Positions 18,663 to 27,587 of a DNA stretch of 64,000 nucleotides are shown here, in pieces; the first letter of the stretch is position 1; each line of letters starts with the position of its first letter. Made by a program: the position numbers and the translations under genes. Where the stretch lies: positions 3,149,045 through 3,213,044 of the forward strand of contig NZ_BMFT01000001.1 in the NCBI RefSeq assembly GCF_014639155.1, in the 5' to 3' direction. The DNA is from Paenibacillus segetis. GTDB taxonomy: Bacteria > Bacillota > Bacilli > Paenibacillales > Paenibacillaceae. Below the pieces are notes generated by a model that worked only from the letters and a program-made list of their open reading frames with translations, was not told the DNA's origin and did not search any database.

Positions 18663-18743
18663 TTAAAGACATTGAAGAAGAATGACCAATAGAATAAATA
18701 GAAGCAGGATCACAATCAAGTCCTTGGAGTACCGTTCCATCAT
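18663..18743 (-). CDS. 26-aa single-helix membrane protein, possibly YjcZ-like
   Basis: A 26-residue protein beginning MMERYSKDL followed by an unbroken hydrophobic stretch (LIVILLLFILLVILLQCL). GGGAGG lies 6 bases before the ATG, and a strong terminator follows the stop, so it looks like an independent small gene. The hydrophobic core resembles the YjcZ family of tiny sporulation membrane proteins (LIVVLFILL-type core), and it lies next to spoVA, but it lacks the usual Gly/Tyr-rich N-terminus. The link to sporulation is inference. Confidence 0.6.
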   Translation of the reverse strand: MMERYSKDLIVILLLFILLVILLQCL

Positions 18744-18898
18744 AATTAGCCTCCCTGTATTCCCTTCCCTGTAAAACTTTGTTGTAGTATATGTTTCCGG
18801 GCTAAGCACGGTGCGTGTCCAGCTTAAGGAGCAAAGCTTCATGGACAATCCAGAAAAGGTGGTACATACTATAATATACTGAAAGGAGAGAACGACAT

Positions 18899-19972
18899 AT
18901 GAATGAGAAAACTTTAGAACTTTTTAAGCATTTAACAGAATTCCCTTCAGCTCCAGGTTTTGAACGCGAGCTTCGGGCTTCTGTAAAAGAAAAATTGTCT
19001 GCATATACACAAGAATTCGTCCAAGATCGGCTTGGGAGTATTTTTGGCGTTCTACGCGGAGATGAACAGGGTCCAAAAGTAATGGTGGCAGGACATATGG
19101 ATGAGGTAGGGTTTATGACTACTGGCATTAGCGATAATGGGATGGTATCTTTCCAACCACTCGGTGGCTGGTGGAGTCAAACTGTACTTTCACAAAGATT
19201 ACAAATCATCACCGAAAGTGGACCGATCGTTGGTGTTGTAGGATCTATTCCCACTCATTTGCTTGATGAGTCACAACGTAATAAACCCGTCGACATTAAG
19301 ACCATGTATCTGGATATCGGAGCGGACAGTAGGGAAGAAGCCGAAAGCTGCGGTGTGAAACCGGGATTACAAATCGTACCGATTTGTGAATTCACCCCTC
19401 TAGTCAATCCGAAGAAAATCATGGCCAAAGCCTGGGATAACCGCTACGGTGTCGGACTAGCAATCGAGCTGATGGAGGCACTTCACAAAGAACAATTACC
19501 TAACATATTGTATTCCGGTGCAACTGTACAAGAGGAGCTTGGACTTCGTGGTGCACGTACTGCAGCTAATCTGATTCAACCTGACATCTTCTTTGGTCTG
19601 GACGCCAGTGCTGCCAACGACATGACAGGAAACAGACAAGTCTTCGGCAAACTGGGTGAGGGAGCACTACTCCGAATTTATGATCCTACGATGCTCACGC
19701 ACCGAGGATTGGTAGAATACATTCAAGATACGGCAGATACACATAAGATCAAATATCAGTATTTTGTATCTCCAGGTGGGACAGACGCAGGACAAGTTCA
19801 CTTAAGCGGTATTGGCGTACCATCAACAGTCATTGGTATTTGTTCTCGCTATATTCATACTTCGTCTTCAATCATTCATACGGATGATTATGCTGCGGCT
19901 AAAGAGTTGTTGATCAAGCTCGTTCGTGGATTGGATCGCAGTACGTTGAATACGATTTTGGAGCGTAGCTAA
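18899..19972 (+). CDS. M42-family metallo-aminopeptidase
   Basis: A 357-aa cytoplasmic M42 peptidase (glutamyl aminopeptidase/endoglucanase-like family). Metal and catalytic residues are seen in GHMDEVGF (near residue 66), [27 protein letters not shown] and the late [11 protein letters not shown]. Family members are large self-compartmentalised aminopeptidases that trim short peptides; substrate preference cannot be read here. AAAGGAGAG lies just before the ATG. It is one of few plus-strand genes and ends at a bidirectional terminator shared with the convergent esterase gene. Confidence 0.95.
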   Translation: MNEKTLELFKHLTEFPSAPGFERELRASVKEKLSAYTQEFVQDRLGSIFGVLRGDEQGPKVMVAGHMDEVGFMTTGISDNGMVSFQPLGGWWSQTVLSQRLQIITESGPIVGVVGSIPTHLLDESQRNKPVDIKTMYLDIGADSREEAESCGVKPGLQIVPICEFTPLVNPKKIMAKAWDNRYGVGLAIELMEALHKEQLPNILYSGATVQEELGLRGARTAANLIQPDIFFGLDASAANDMTGNRQVFGKLGEGALLRIYDPTMLTHRGLVEYIQDTADTHKIKYQYFVSPGGTDAGQVHLSGIGVPSTVIGICSRYIHTSSSIIHTDDYAAAKELLIKLVRGLDRSTLNTILERS

Positions 19973-19991
19973 AAGAAAGATCATAGAGAAT

Positions 19992-20036
19992 AAAAAGCTT
20001 GTAAAGCTGGGAATCCAGCTTTACAAGCTTTTTGGC
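19992..20036. terminator. Bidirectional terminator between M42 peptidase and esterase
   Basis: A perfect 19-bp stem (AAAAAGCTTGTAAAGCTGG and its complement) with a three-to-four base loop has A and T runs on both sides, serving both convergent genes. It is part of a 79-bp sequence repeated at 34272-34350. Confidence 0.93.
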
Positions 20037-20070
20037 TTTAATCTAGAAAAAATTGCATTGTCCGATCCGA
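19992..20070 (+). repeat. 79-bp direct repeat, left copy
   Basis: This contains the terminator stem and the last codons of the esterase gene. The copy at 34272-34350, same orientation, differs at three positions (20026, 20041, 20068). The two copies bracket 14.3 kb of glycan-utilisation genes. Confidence 0.92.
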
Positions 20071-20994
20071 CGACCCAGGCAAATACTCATGTCCGAAGTC
20101 AGGATAAATAATAAGTTTCTTTTTCGTATTCATTTTATTGTAGGCTGCAAATTGCGTTGACGGCGCACATATTGTATCCATCAATCCAACGGACATTAAA
20201 ACTTCACCTTTGATCCGTTCAGCCAGAAACTGTACATCGATATAGCCGAGCTTCTCAAACACTTCATGTTCACGCTCATGCAGCATATCATAATAGCGGA
20301 AGTACGTCCTCAGCTCGCCATATGCTTCCTGATCCAAGTCCATGTCCCAGGTGCGCTTATAATCGCTAAGAAAAGGATAGATTGGAGCCAACTTCTTCAC
20401 CCTTGGTTCCAACGCAGCACAAGCTATCGTAAGTCCGCCTCCCTGAGATCCCCCCGCTGCATACACGCGCTCAGGGTCGACTTCGGACAGTTCCATCGCT
20501 ATTCCGGCCAATTGTGCCGTATCCAAAAATATGTGACGGAATAGCAGTTCATCCGGATGATTGTCCAAACCACGGATAATATGTCCATGATGGGTATTTC
20601 CTTTCACACCGCCAACATCCTCCGAGCTTCCTCCTTGACCACGGCAATCCATGGCAAGCACAGAGAAGCCTAGCGAGGAGTAGGCCAGCTTATCACCCCA
20701 ATCGCCTGAATGACCGGAATACCCATGAAACATTACCACTGCCGGATGAGGGGCTTCCGTATGTTTGGGACGAACATACTTCGCATGAATTCGCGCACCT
20801 TTCACACCGGTAAAATACAAGTCGAAGCATTCCGCGTTCGGCGCTTGAAAGCTACTAGGTACAAGCTCTACCTGTGGGTCAACTGCATGCATCTCCGCAA
20901 GAGCTCGCTCCCAATACTCATCAAAATCTCCCGGGCGTGGATTGGTTCCTTGATAGGTTCTCAATTGTTCTAATGGCATATCGATAATTGGCAT
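20038..20994 (-). CDS. CE7 acetylxylan esterase / cephalosporin-C deacetylase
   Basis: A 318-aa alpha/beta hydrolase of carbohydrate esterase family 7, which removes acetyl groups from xylo-oligosaccharides and other small acetylated compounds. The catalytic Ser is in AAGGSQGGG, the RGQGGS motif is present after VLAMDC, the acid is probably in VGLMDTICAPST, and His in FGHEYLPGS. No signal peptide, so it would act on imported sugars. It follows the GH38 gene by 23 bases and is probably the last gene of that operon. Its 3' end belongs to the repeated 79 bp. Confidence 0.94.
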   Translation of the reverse strand: MPIIDMPLEQLRTYQGTNPRPGDFDEYWERALAEMHAVDPQVELVPSSFQAPNAECFDLYFTGVKGARIHAKYVRPKHTEAPHPAVVMFHGYSGHSGDWGDKLAYSSLGFSVLAMDCRGQGGSSEDVGGVKGNTHHGHIIRGLDNHPDELLFRHIFLDTAQLAGIAMELSEVDPERVYAAGGSQGGGLTIACAALEPRVKKLAPIYPFLSDYKRTWDMDLDQEAYGELRTYFRYYDMLHEREHEVFEKLGYIDVQFLAERIKGEVLMSVGLMDTICAPSTQFAAYNKMNTKKKLIIYPDFGHEYLPGSSDRTMQFFLD

Positions 20995-21017
20995 GTCTCT
21001 TCTCCTCTACCCATTCA

Positions 21018-24000
21018 TTACGGTTTCATGTCAATAAGGAATGTCTTGATTTCGTATGGCTTGATATCAAAGGAGATATGTGGGCCTTCTTGAAGCGGGA
21101 TAATCGGCTGTTCCAACAAATCGGTTTCCTGCCACGAAACGATGCGGAAATCGCTGGAGAGAATAACATTCCCACGCGCACCCGTATATTCATGCAACCT
21201 GATTACAACCTGGTCGCTGTCCTCTGCCTTCTTCACCGTATCAACTATGACATGGTCCACATCCAGCTGCAGCATTGATTTGCCTGACATGGCGGCGGAA
21301 CCTTTAAGCAGTGTCAGCGGTTGATTGAGCGAAGCAGCTTCTCGTACGGTACCGTCGGCCACCCAATCTCCGGAGTGAGGATACAGCGAATACGTAAATT
21401 GATGGAGTCCTTGGTCAGCATTTGGATCCGGATACGTAGCGGATTTGATCAAGGTCAGCCGGATGATGTTATCCTTTATGTCGTGACCGTATTTGCAGTC
21501 GTTCAACAGGCTAACCCCGAAGCCCCGTTCAGATAGATCAACCCATTGATGCGCGACCGTCTCGAAACGAGCATAATCCCAGCTCGTATTCCAATGTGTC
21601 GGACGTTTGACGTTGCCGAACTGAATATCGTACGTCGCTTCCGTAGCTCGTACCTGTACCGGAAAAGCGACTTTTAACAGTTGCTGCTTCTCCCGCCAAT
21701 CGATCTCCGAAGCAAAATCAATTCGCCGACTGTCCGCGTAAACGGTCAAGTCCTGAACGATATGCGAATCCATATACCGCCACTCGAAACGCAAAACTGC
21801 GCTGTACGCATCGTTCTCGATTAAGGCGATTGATTCGAGCTGCCTGATTTCACGTTGCTTCTCTTGGTAGAACAAATCGATATCCCATGCGTCGAACATC
21901 TTTGGTTTATCTTCGAATACCTGTAGCACGTTGCCGCACGCTCCCTCGGCGATGACCTCGTGCTTTGCCTTCCTGTCGTATAGACGCGTCAACTGCCCGA
22001 ACTCATTCCATTCCAGAATGTAGAATGGCGTTGTGAGTATACGGCATTCGTAGGTGAACATCGGCTCTGCTTCCTTCGTATCTAGCGGCGACGACGGCTC
22101 GAAACGGATGGTTAGCCCCCCCGCCGAAGGCACGTCAGTAACGCGGACCTTCCAGAAGTCACCCAATTTCACGGCATCGAGTACTTTGCCATTCGCGGCG
22201 ATCCAATAGCCCGATTCCATACCGAACTCGACTGGTACCCGGACCAACTCGGTACGTGTATAGGAAGCATTGTTCCACACCGTCCATGACATTGACTCAC
22301 CCGTAGAAAGCGCTTCGGCCGCATCTTTCCTAGCCTCCAGTCCCCACGCTTCCGCTTCATCATACTCACGCCGCGAATCTTCGTAAACCTCCGGAATGGA
22401 TGAGCCCGGAATAATATCGTGAAACTGATTCCGCATAATCGTCTTCCAGCCCTTATACAGCTTCTGCTGAGGATATTCCTTCCATCCTGCGCCGCTAATC
22501 CCATTCAATGATTGCAGCCACTCCGCATCCCGGTACAGGAGTTCCAGCTTCCGGTTCATCCGTTTGTTGTACGCTTGGCTTGTATAGGTTCCCCTGTGGT
22601 ATTCCAGGTACAGCTCACCGTCCCATGTATGAACGTACTGGTCTGTCTTCTCTACGGTCTCCTGCAGCCTCGCGAAATAGTCTCCCGCCCGACCCGTTTT
22701 GACGTGAGGTAGGCCGGGAATTTCATTCAAGCGGCGCCGCATCTCCAGCATGTCACGGTTGACTCCGCCGCCGCCGTCACCGTAGCCATACGACAACAGG
22801 AGCTCACGATTCAAGCCTTTGTCACGGTACGTATCCCAAATTCCTTTGACGGAGTAAGGTTCGATCAATCCGTTGTAGGTATACCACCATACCGTCGAAC
22901 CGGGAACCTCCGGCGTCGTCACGAAATGCGTCAGTACCTCGGAGCCGTCGATACCACGCCAAATGAAGGTGTCGTGCGGCATCCGGTTGTACTGGCTCCA
23001 GCTGATCTTTGTCGTCATGAATGTATCGATATTCGCTTTTTTCAAAATTTGCGGTAATGCCCAGCTGTAACCAAATACATCAGGCAACCATAAGTAACTA
23101 CAGGTCACGCCGAATTCCTGTTGTAGGAAGCGGGTCCCGTACAGGATTTGCCGAACGAGTGATTCTCCGCTGGTTAAATTGCAATCAGCCTCCAACCACA
23201 TGGCACCTCCCGCCTCCCAGCGCCCCTCCTTGACTCGCTGTTTGATGTCTTCGTAAATGTCCGGATAGTCTTCCTTGATGTATTCGTACAGTTGGGGTTG
23301 TGTTTGTAGAAACACGTATTCAGGGTACTTTTCCATCAACCTCAGGACGGTGGAAAAAGAGCGCGCCGCTTTTTCGCGGGTATGCGTCAGTCGCCATAAC
23401 CACGCGACATCGATATGCGTATGGCCAATGCATTGCACTGCGACCTGACTCGTCTTCTCCCACGACGCCGCCGATTCGCGCAGCGCACCTGCTGCCTGCC
23501 GGATCGAATCATAAAACGCCTCCGATCCGGGCTTAGACCAATCGATCAGCTTAAAGGCGTAGTCCAGTGCCTGCAACAGCTCGAATCGTTCCGGCTGATG
23601 CTCTTCAAGTACCTTGACCGTATTCAATACACCCTGGCCCGTGAAGTAGAGGTCATCAGCAGCCTCGTCCAACACGGCCAGCTCCGCCTTCCTGATCTGA
23701 TGCTCCTGCTCCTGCGGTATGCCGCCTCCCTCCAATCCGGACCACAACCGGAAGCAAAGATCAACTTCGCTTCCAGCCCAATCCTGTCGCATGAATACTT
23801 CTGTATGATTGGAATCAACGCCTTGATATGGAGAGCCGTTAACATAAAGCAGCGATTCAAAGCCCGAATTATGCCCCGGCCCCGTGCTCCCAAAATCGAA
23901 TCGCCCGACTATCGTATGTTCCGACCATTCAGACGGGATCGTAACCCGTTGCCTTAGCCAAATGTACAGATCGCGCCCCGTCCAACGGTCACCGATTCTT

Positions 24001-24158
24001 ATCATTGCATCGGAGCTCGAGGTTACCGGCGGCCTAGCGCCGTTCAGCTTGTCTGGATCGGGCGTGAACATCCACTCCTCAATCGGGCGCAAGTCCCGAT
24101 AACGGTAACCATCTAACTCTTTTAAGCGTTGCTCCAGCTTTTCTTCAGTCCAAAACAT
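21018..24158 (-). CDS. GH38 alpha-mannosidase
   Basis: A 1046-aa cytoplasmic class II alpha-mannosidase. The zinc-binding HTHIDVAW is near residues 246-253, the nucleophile Asp is in WLPDVFGYSW, and the region QTQPQLYEYIKEDYPD...GGAMWLEADCNLTSGES is typical. The long C-terminal half forms the usual beta-rich domains. No signal peptide. It follows the sugar ABC transporter genes by about 130 bases containing a terminator-like hairpin. It would release mannose from imported mannosides such as yeast mannan or N-glycan pieces; the substrate is inference. Base composition looks richer in G+C than the neighbouring core genes. Confidence 0.95.
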   Translation of the reverse strand: MFWTEEKLEQRLKELDGYRYRDLRPIEEWMFTPDPDKLNGARPPVTSSSDAMIRIGDRWTGRDLYIWLRQRVTIPSEWSEHTIVGRFDFGSTGPGHNSGFESLLYVNGSPYQGVDSNHTEVFMRQDWAGSEVDLCFRLWSGLEGGGIPQEQEHQIRKAELAVLDEAADDLYFTGQGVLNTVKVLEEHQPERFELLQALDYAFKLIDWSKPGSEAFYDSIRQAAGALRESAASWEKTSQVAVQCIGHTHIDVAWLWRLTHTREKAARSFSTVLRLMEKYPEYVFLQTQPQLYEYIKEDYPDIYEDIKQRVKEGRWEAGGAMWLEADCNLTSGESLVRQILYGTRFLQQEFGVTCSYLWLPDVFGYSWALPQILKKANIDTFMTTKISWSQYNRMPHDTFIWRGIDGSEVLTHFVTTPEVPGSTVWWYTYNGLIEPYSVKGIWDTYRDKGLNRELLLSYGYGDGGGGVNRDMLEMRRRLNEIPGLPHVKTGRAGDYFARLQETVEKTDQYVHTWDGELYLEYHRGTYTSQAYNKRMNRKLELLYRDAEWLQSLNGISGAGWKEYPQQKLYKGWKTIMRNQFHDIIPGSSIPEVYEDSRREYDEAEAWGLEARKDAAEALSTGESMSWTVWNNASYTRTELVRVPVEFGMESGYWIAANGKVLDAVKLGDFWKVRVTDVPSAGGLTIRFEPSSPLDTKEAEPMFTYECRILTTPFYILEWNEFGQLTRLYDRKAKHEVIAEGACGNVLQVFEDKPKMFDAWDIDLFYQEKQREIRQLESIALIENDAYSAVLRFEWRYMDSHIVQDLTVYADSRRIDFASEIDWREKQQLLKVAFPVQVRATEATYDIQFGNVKRPTHWNTSWDYARFETVAHQWVDLSERGFGVSLLNDCKYGHDIKDNIIRLTLIKSATYPDPNADQGLHQFTYSLYPHSGDWVADGTVREAASLNQPLTLLKGSAAMSGKSMLQLDVDHVIVDTVKKAEDSDQVVIRLHEYTGARGNVILSSDFRIVSWQETDLLEQPIIPLQEGPHISFDIKPYEIKTFLIDMKP

Positions 24159-24198
24159 GTTTTAAGTCCCCTCTTTATAGCACGTGTAATTATTCGAA

Positions 24199-24249
24199 AA
24201 AGAAAACTTCCAAGGTATGAAAAGCTCACTTCGAGCAATTTCACACCTT
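24199..24249 (-). terminator. Hairpin between ABC permease and GH38 genes
   Basis: On the minus strand AAGGTGTGAAA and TTTCATACCTT pair (one mismatch), with GCTC/GAGC inside, followed after five bases by TTTTCTTTTT. It may be a partial terminator that lowers readthrough into the GH38-esterase genes. Confidence 0.6.
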
Positions 24250-24289
24250 AAAAGTCGGAAAGGTCTATCTTAATTTTCAAATTCATCGT

Positions 24290-25138
24290 TTAACCTTTGA
24301 CTGCAGAACTTGAGAACCCTTGAATGATATATTTTTGGCCAAGGAAGAAGACGATGAGTAGCGGCACAACTCCCGCCGTAGCGGCAGCCATCATCATGTT
24401 ATAGTCCACTCCTGCTTCCAGCATGAAATTTTGCATGCCAAGTGGTACCGTAAACAGTTTTTTATCCAACAAGAAAATCAAGGCGTTCTCATAATCATTC
24501 CAAGTCCAAGTAAAGTCAATAATCGCGAAGGTCGCCAGCACCGGTTTGGAAAGTGGCAGAAACAATTGAAAGAAAATTCGAAAATGACCGGCTCCATCAA
24601 TAAAAGCCGCTTCAGATATTTCATGGGGAATACTCATAAAAAATTGCCGAATCATGAAGACGCCGAACACCGTAAACAAACCCGGAAGAATGAGCGCCCA
24701 ATGGGTATTATAAATTTTCATCCAATCAAACATGATAAATTTCGGTACAAAAAGTACCTGAGGTGGAATCATCATCAGACATAAATATAGTAAAAAGATA
24801 GCATCCCTCCCTTTAAACGGAATACGGCTAAAACCATACGCCGCTAAGGCAGCGAGCAATGGAGCTCCAATCATCAAAATTATAGAAATCTTCAAGGAGT
24901 TGAAATAGAAAAGTGTAAATCCGTCTCCCGTCATCCATACCTTAAAGTGGTTGGTCCATACTGGATCGTGCGGAATCCATTGAATCGGATAAGTGAAAAC
25001 ATCCTTCGGTTTTTTAAACGAGGTGCTGATCATCCAGATCATTGGCGATAGCAGCAGCAAACTAGCTAGCGCCATGATGATCGTATTAATGCTCTTAATC
25101 ACCCGTTCTCTGATTATTTTGCTATTTCTCGTATCCAT
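24290..25138 (-). CDS. Sugar ABC transporter permease (CUT1, MalG-type)
   Basis: A 282-aa inner-membrane permease with six expected helices and the EAA loop EAAFIDGAGHFRIFFQLFLP, through which the ATPase docks. The C-terminal FSSSAVKG end is typical of MalG-type partners. The ATG at 25138 (MDTRNSK) has GAGGGG upstream; the frame is open to 25186 but that would run into the preceding gene. It overlaps no gene from this start and lies 19 bases after the partner permease. Confidence 0.94.
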   Translation of the reverse strand: MDTRNSKIIRERVIKSINTIIMALASLLLLSPMIWMISTSFKKPKDVFTYPIQWIPHDPVWTNHFKVWMTGDGFTLFYFNSLKISIILMIGAPLLAALAAYGFSRIPFKGRDAIFLLYLCLMMIPPQVLFVPKFIMFDWMKIYNTHWALILPGLFTVFGVFMIRQFFMSIPHEISEAAFIDGAGHFRIFFQLFLPLSKPVLATFAIIDFTWTWNDYENALIFLLDKKLFTVPLGMQNFMLEAGVDYNMMMAAATAGVVPLLIVFFLGQKYIIQGFSSSAVKG

Positions 25139-25157
25139 TTGTGCGTCTTCCCCTCTG

Positions 25158-26036
25158 TTAATAATGGACCCATCTTTTCTGGCCAACCCACTGAATAAGC
25201 GTGATGCAAAGGATGATCAGGAACATGGTCCATGAGACAGCCGACGCGTAACCCATTTCATAGAAGCTGAAGGCTTTTTTATATGCGAAAATAGAGAAAA
25301 CCGTCGTACTATTGCCAGGCCCTCCTTGGGTTATCGCATAAATCATGCCAAACCCCTTGATAGAGCCAATAAAACCAGTGATCATCAAGAAAAAAGTCGT
25401 CGGACTAACTAATGGAAATATAATTAGGCGTAGTAACTGCCCAAATGTTGCTCCATCCATCTTGGCAGCTTCTAACTGCTCGGAAGATAACTCTTGCATT
25501 GCTGCCAAATAAATGATCATGTTGTAGCCAATCCCGCCAGCGGTCATCATGATCAGCACTGCATACATCGCTGTATCAGGCGAAGCGAACCATAATGGAG
25601 GATCAGCTACACCTATGGACCGCAGGAATGCGTTAATTGGTCCTTTACTAGGTTGAAACAGCACCATCCAGACGAAAGCGATGGCGATACCGCTGGTAAA
25701 ATACGGAGCGAAAAAAAACGCCCGTAATGTTTTCTGCAAATAGGTACGATTATTGAGCATGACTGCAATTAGAAATCCGATCAATATAGAAATTGGTACT
25801 GGAATTAGCACCATTAAGGTGTTTTTTACCGATACAACAAATAAATCGTCTCTCACCATCATCCTGAAATTATCCAATCCAACGAAGTGCGGGGATTGCC
25901 CACTAGCGAATACCCAATCCGTAAACATTAAATAAAAGGAGAACAGGGCTGGAATGAGCATAAACACTATCATTCCGATTAGATTGGGAGCGATAAACAC
26001 ATAACCAATCAGCCTCTGCCGCTTCATCCAACTCAC
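25158..26036 (-). CDS. Sugar ABC transporter permease (CUT1, MalF-type)
   Basis: A 292-aa membrane permease with six helices (IGYVFIAPNLIGMIVFMLIP first) and the EAA loop EAAKMDGATFGQLLRLIIFP. The start could be GTG at 26036 or ATG three codons later. It pairs with the downstream MalG-type permease and the upstream binding protein to import an oligosaccharide. No ATPase gene is adjacent. Confidence 0.93.
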   Translation of the reverse strand: MSWMKRQRLIGYVFIAPNLIGMIVFMLIPALFSFYLMFTDWVFASGQSPHFVGLDNFRMMVRDDLFVVSVKNTLMVLIPVPISILIGFLIAVMLNNRTYLQKTLRAFFFAPYFTSGIAIAFVWMVLFQPSKGPINAFLRSIGVADPPLWFASPDTAMYAVLIMMTAGGIGYNMIIYLAAMQELSSEQLEAAKMDGATFGQLLRLIIFPLVSPTTFFLMITGFIGSIKGFGMIYAITQGGPGNSTTVFSIFAYKKAFSFYEMGYASAVSWTMFLIILCITLIQWVGQKRWVHY

Positions 26037-26145
26037 GATCGGTCACCGCCTTTCTGTCTAATAATGTAGCTTGTAGCATTATGCAACTTGCGGCCACAGA
26101 TGGGTACGGTCCTAACCATACCCATCTCTCTTTGGCCTGACGGTG

Positions 26146-27483
26146 CTATTTGGATAACGCTTTCAAATTATCGTTGTGTACCCGTGCTAATTCCGTCGCG
26201 CCTTCCTCTGGCGTTAGCTTCTGGGTAAATACTTTGTCATAGACTGCTTGCTGCTCCGTTCCTGTCTTCCGGTCCAGTCGGCTTAAGCCAAGCGGCAAAT
26301 CGCCGAACATGACCCGCTTGATTGAATCCAGATCATAAGTATCTTCCACGCCTTTGAACATAAGCGCGACAGCCTCATCGACCGGGAAGTCCTTGGAGGA
26401 AGGTACTCTTCCGCCTGCCGCCATCGGCAGCATTCCACCATCTGCATACCATTGGATAAACTTCCAGGCAGCTTCCTGATGCTTGGTGCTGGGATTAATG
26501 GAAATCACGTCACCTAAGCCGCCGGCGTTAATATAATCGCTCTGATCCTTATTCACCTTGGGCGCTGGAGCAGCCGCCACCTTGAATGTCCGCGGAAACT
26601 CCTGCACATTGTTCGTCGTGCGGAAAATCTGGTTTGTAGAGAACAGCATTGCTGTTTCTCCCTTCACAAACATTTGGTCCAAGGCAGGCTTCGAAGTGAT
26701 CTGCTCTGTATGAGGCATCAAACTCTTATCGGTGAACATCATGTCCGAATATACCTGAAGCGTCTTAACCGTCAGCGGGTTGTCAAAAGCGGAGGTTCCA
26801 TCGGCCTTTGTCAGCTGTAAGCTTTGCTTCTGCAAGGAACCGTTGATGGGTACATTGAAGTAATAATCGCTTTGCGCTAATCCCCAGATGTTGTCACCCT
26901 TCAGCTTGGCGGCATAATCTCTGAACTCATCCAGCCCCCATTCCGTCGGAATTGGTAGTCCCTTGGCATCAAGCATATCCTTGTTCAGCCAAACAAAGGA
27001 CAAGCCCTTCTGGGTGGGTAGACCGTAATACTTATCGTCTACCTTCCATAACGCAGCTCCTTCCCCCATTTTATCGTCCACGTTGTAGTCGGAGAACTTG
27101 CTGAGATCAAGGGCGTTACCCGCTTTGATCCGCTTCTCATAAAGGCTAAAATCATAGTTTACGTACATGTCCACGGGCTGACTAGAGATAAGCGCCGTAT
27201 CCAGCTTCAGGTTACCCGCATCGTCATTAACGAAACGTACATATTCCACCTGAATGTCCGGATTTTGCTTATTCCAGTTGTCTACAACTTCCTGAGGGCC
27301 ATTCTCGGATGGTACAGCTCCCCACAGAGTAAGCTTGATCGGGTCACTGCTGGTCGTACTTGCCTCAGAGGAAGTCGTTCCCTCCGCTTGATTGCCGTTC
27401 CCTTTTCCACCGCAACCGGCAAGTGCCAGTGGCACTGCTACAAGTAGCGCCAGCCCTACAATCATCCATCTTCTGTTTCTCAT
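26146..27483 (-). CDS. Sugar ABC transporter substrate-binding lipoprotein
   Basis: A 445-aa extracellular solute-binding protein (family 1). A lipoprotein signal peptide ends in LALAGC, then a low-complexity linker (GGKGNGNQAEG...), then the two-lobed binding fold starting at KLTLWGAVPSE. I start at ATG 27483 (MRNRRWM), 11 bases after GGGAGG. It follows the response regulator and precedes two permeases, so the kinase, regulator and transporter are probably one operon. Likely ligand: an oligosaccharide that GH38 and the esterase process (inference). Confidence 0.94.
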   Translation of the reverse strand: MRNRRWMIVGLALLVAVPLALAGCGGKGNGNQAEGTTSSEASTTSSDPIKLTLWGAVPSENGPQEVVDNWNKQNPDIQVEYVRFVNDDAGNLKLDTALISSQPVDMYVNYDFSLYEKRIKAGNALDLSKFSDYNVDDKMGEGAALWKVDDKYYGLPTQKGLSFVWLNKDMLDAKGLPIPTEWGLDEFRDYAAKLKGDNIWGLAQSDYYFNVPINGSLQKQSLQLTKADGTSAFDNPLTVKTLQVYSDMMFTDKSLMPHTEQITSKPALDQMFVKGETAMLFSTNQIFRTTNNVQEFPRTFKVAAAPAPKVNKDQSDYINAGGLGDVISINPSTKHQEAAWKFIQWYADGGMLPMAAGGRVPSSKDFPVDEAVALMFKGVEDTYDLDSIKRVMFGDLPLGLSRLDRKTGTEQQAVYDKVFTQKLTPEEGATELARVHNDNLKALSK

Positions 27484-27587
27484 CTTTCTTGCAACCTCCC
27501 TTATATTGGCTGTTTGATTCACCCCAACTATACCAAGCCGTCCCTTATCTCATAAGAGCTGAAACTTGCAGATTAATAGTACAAAAC

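Noticed and set aside
23415-23957. Plus-strand frame of 180 codons
   Set aside because: It lies fully inside the GH38 alpha-mannosidase gene on the other strand, has no ribosome binding site and no recognisable domain.
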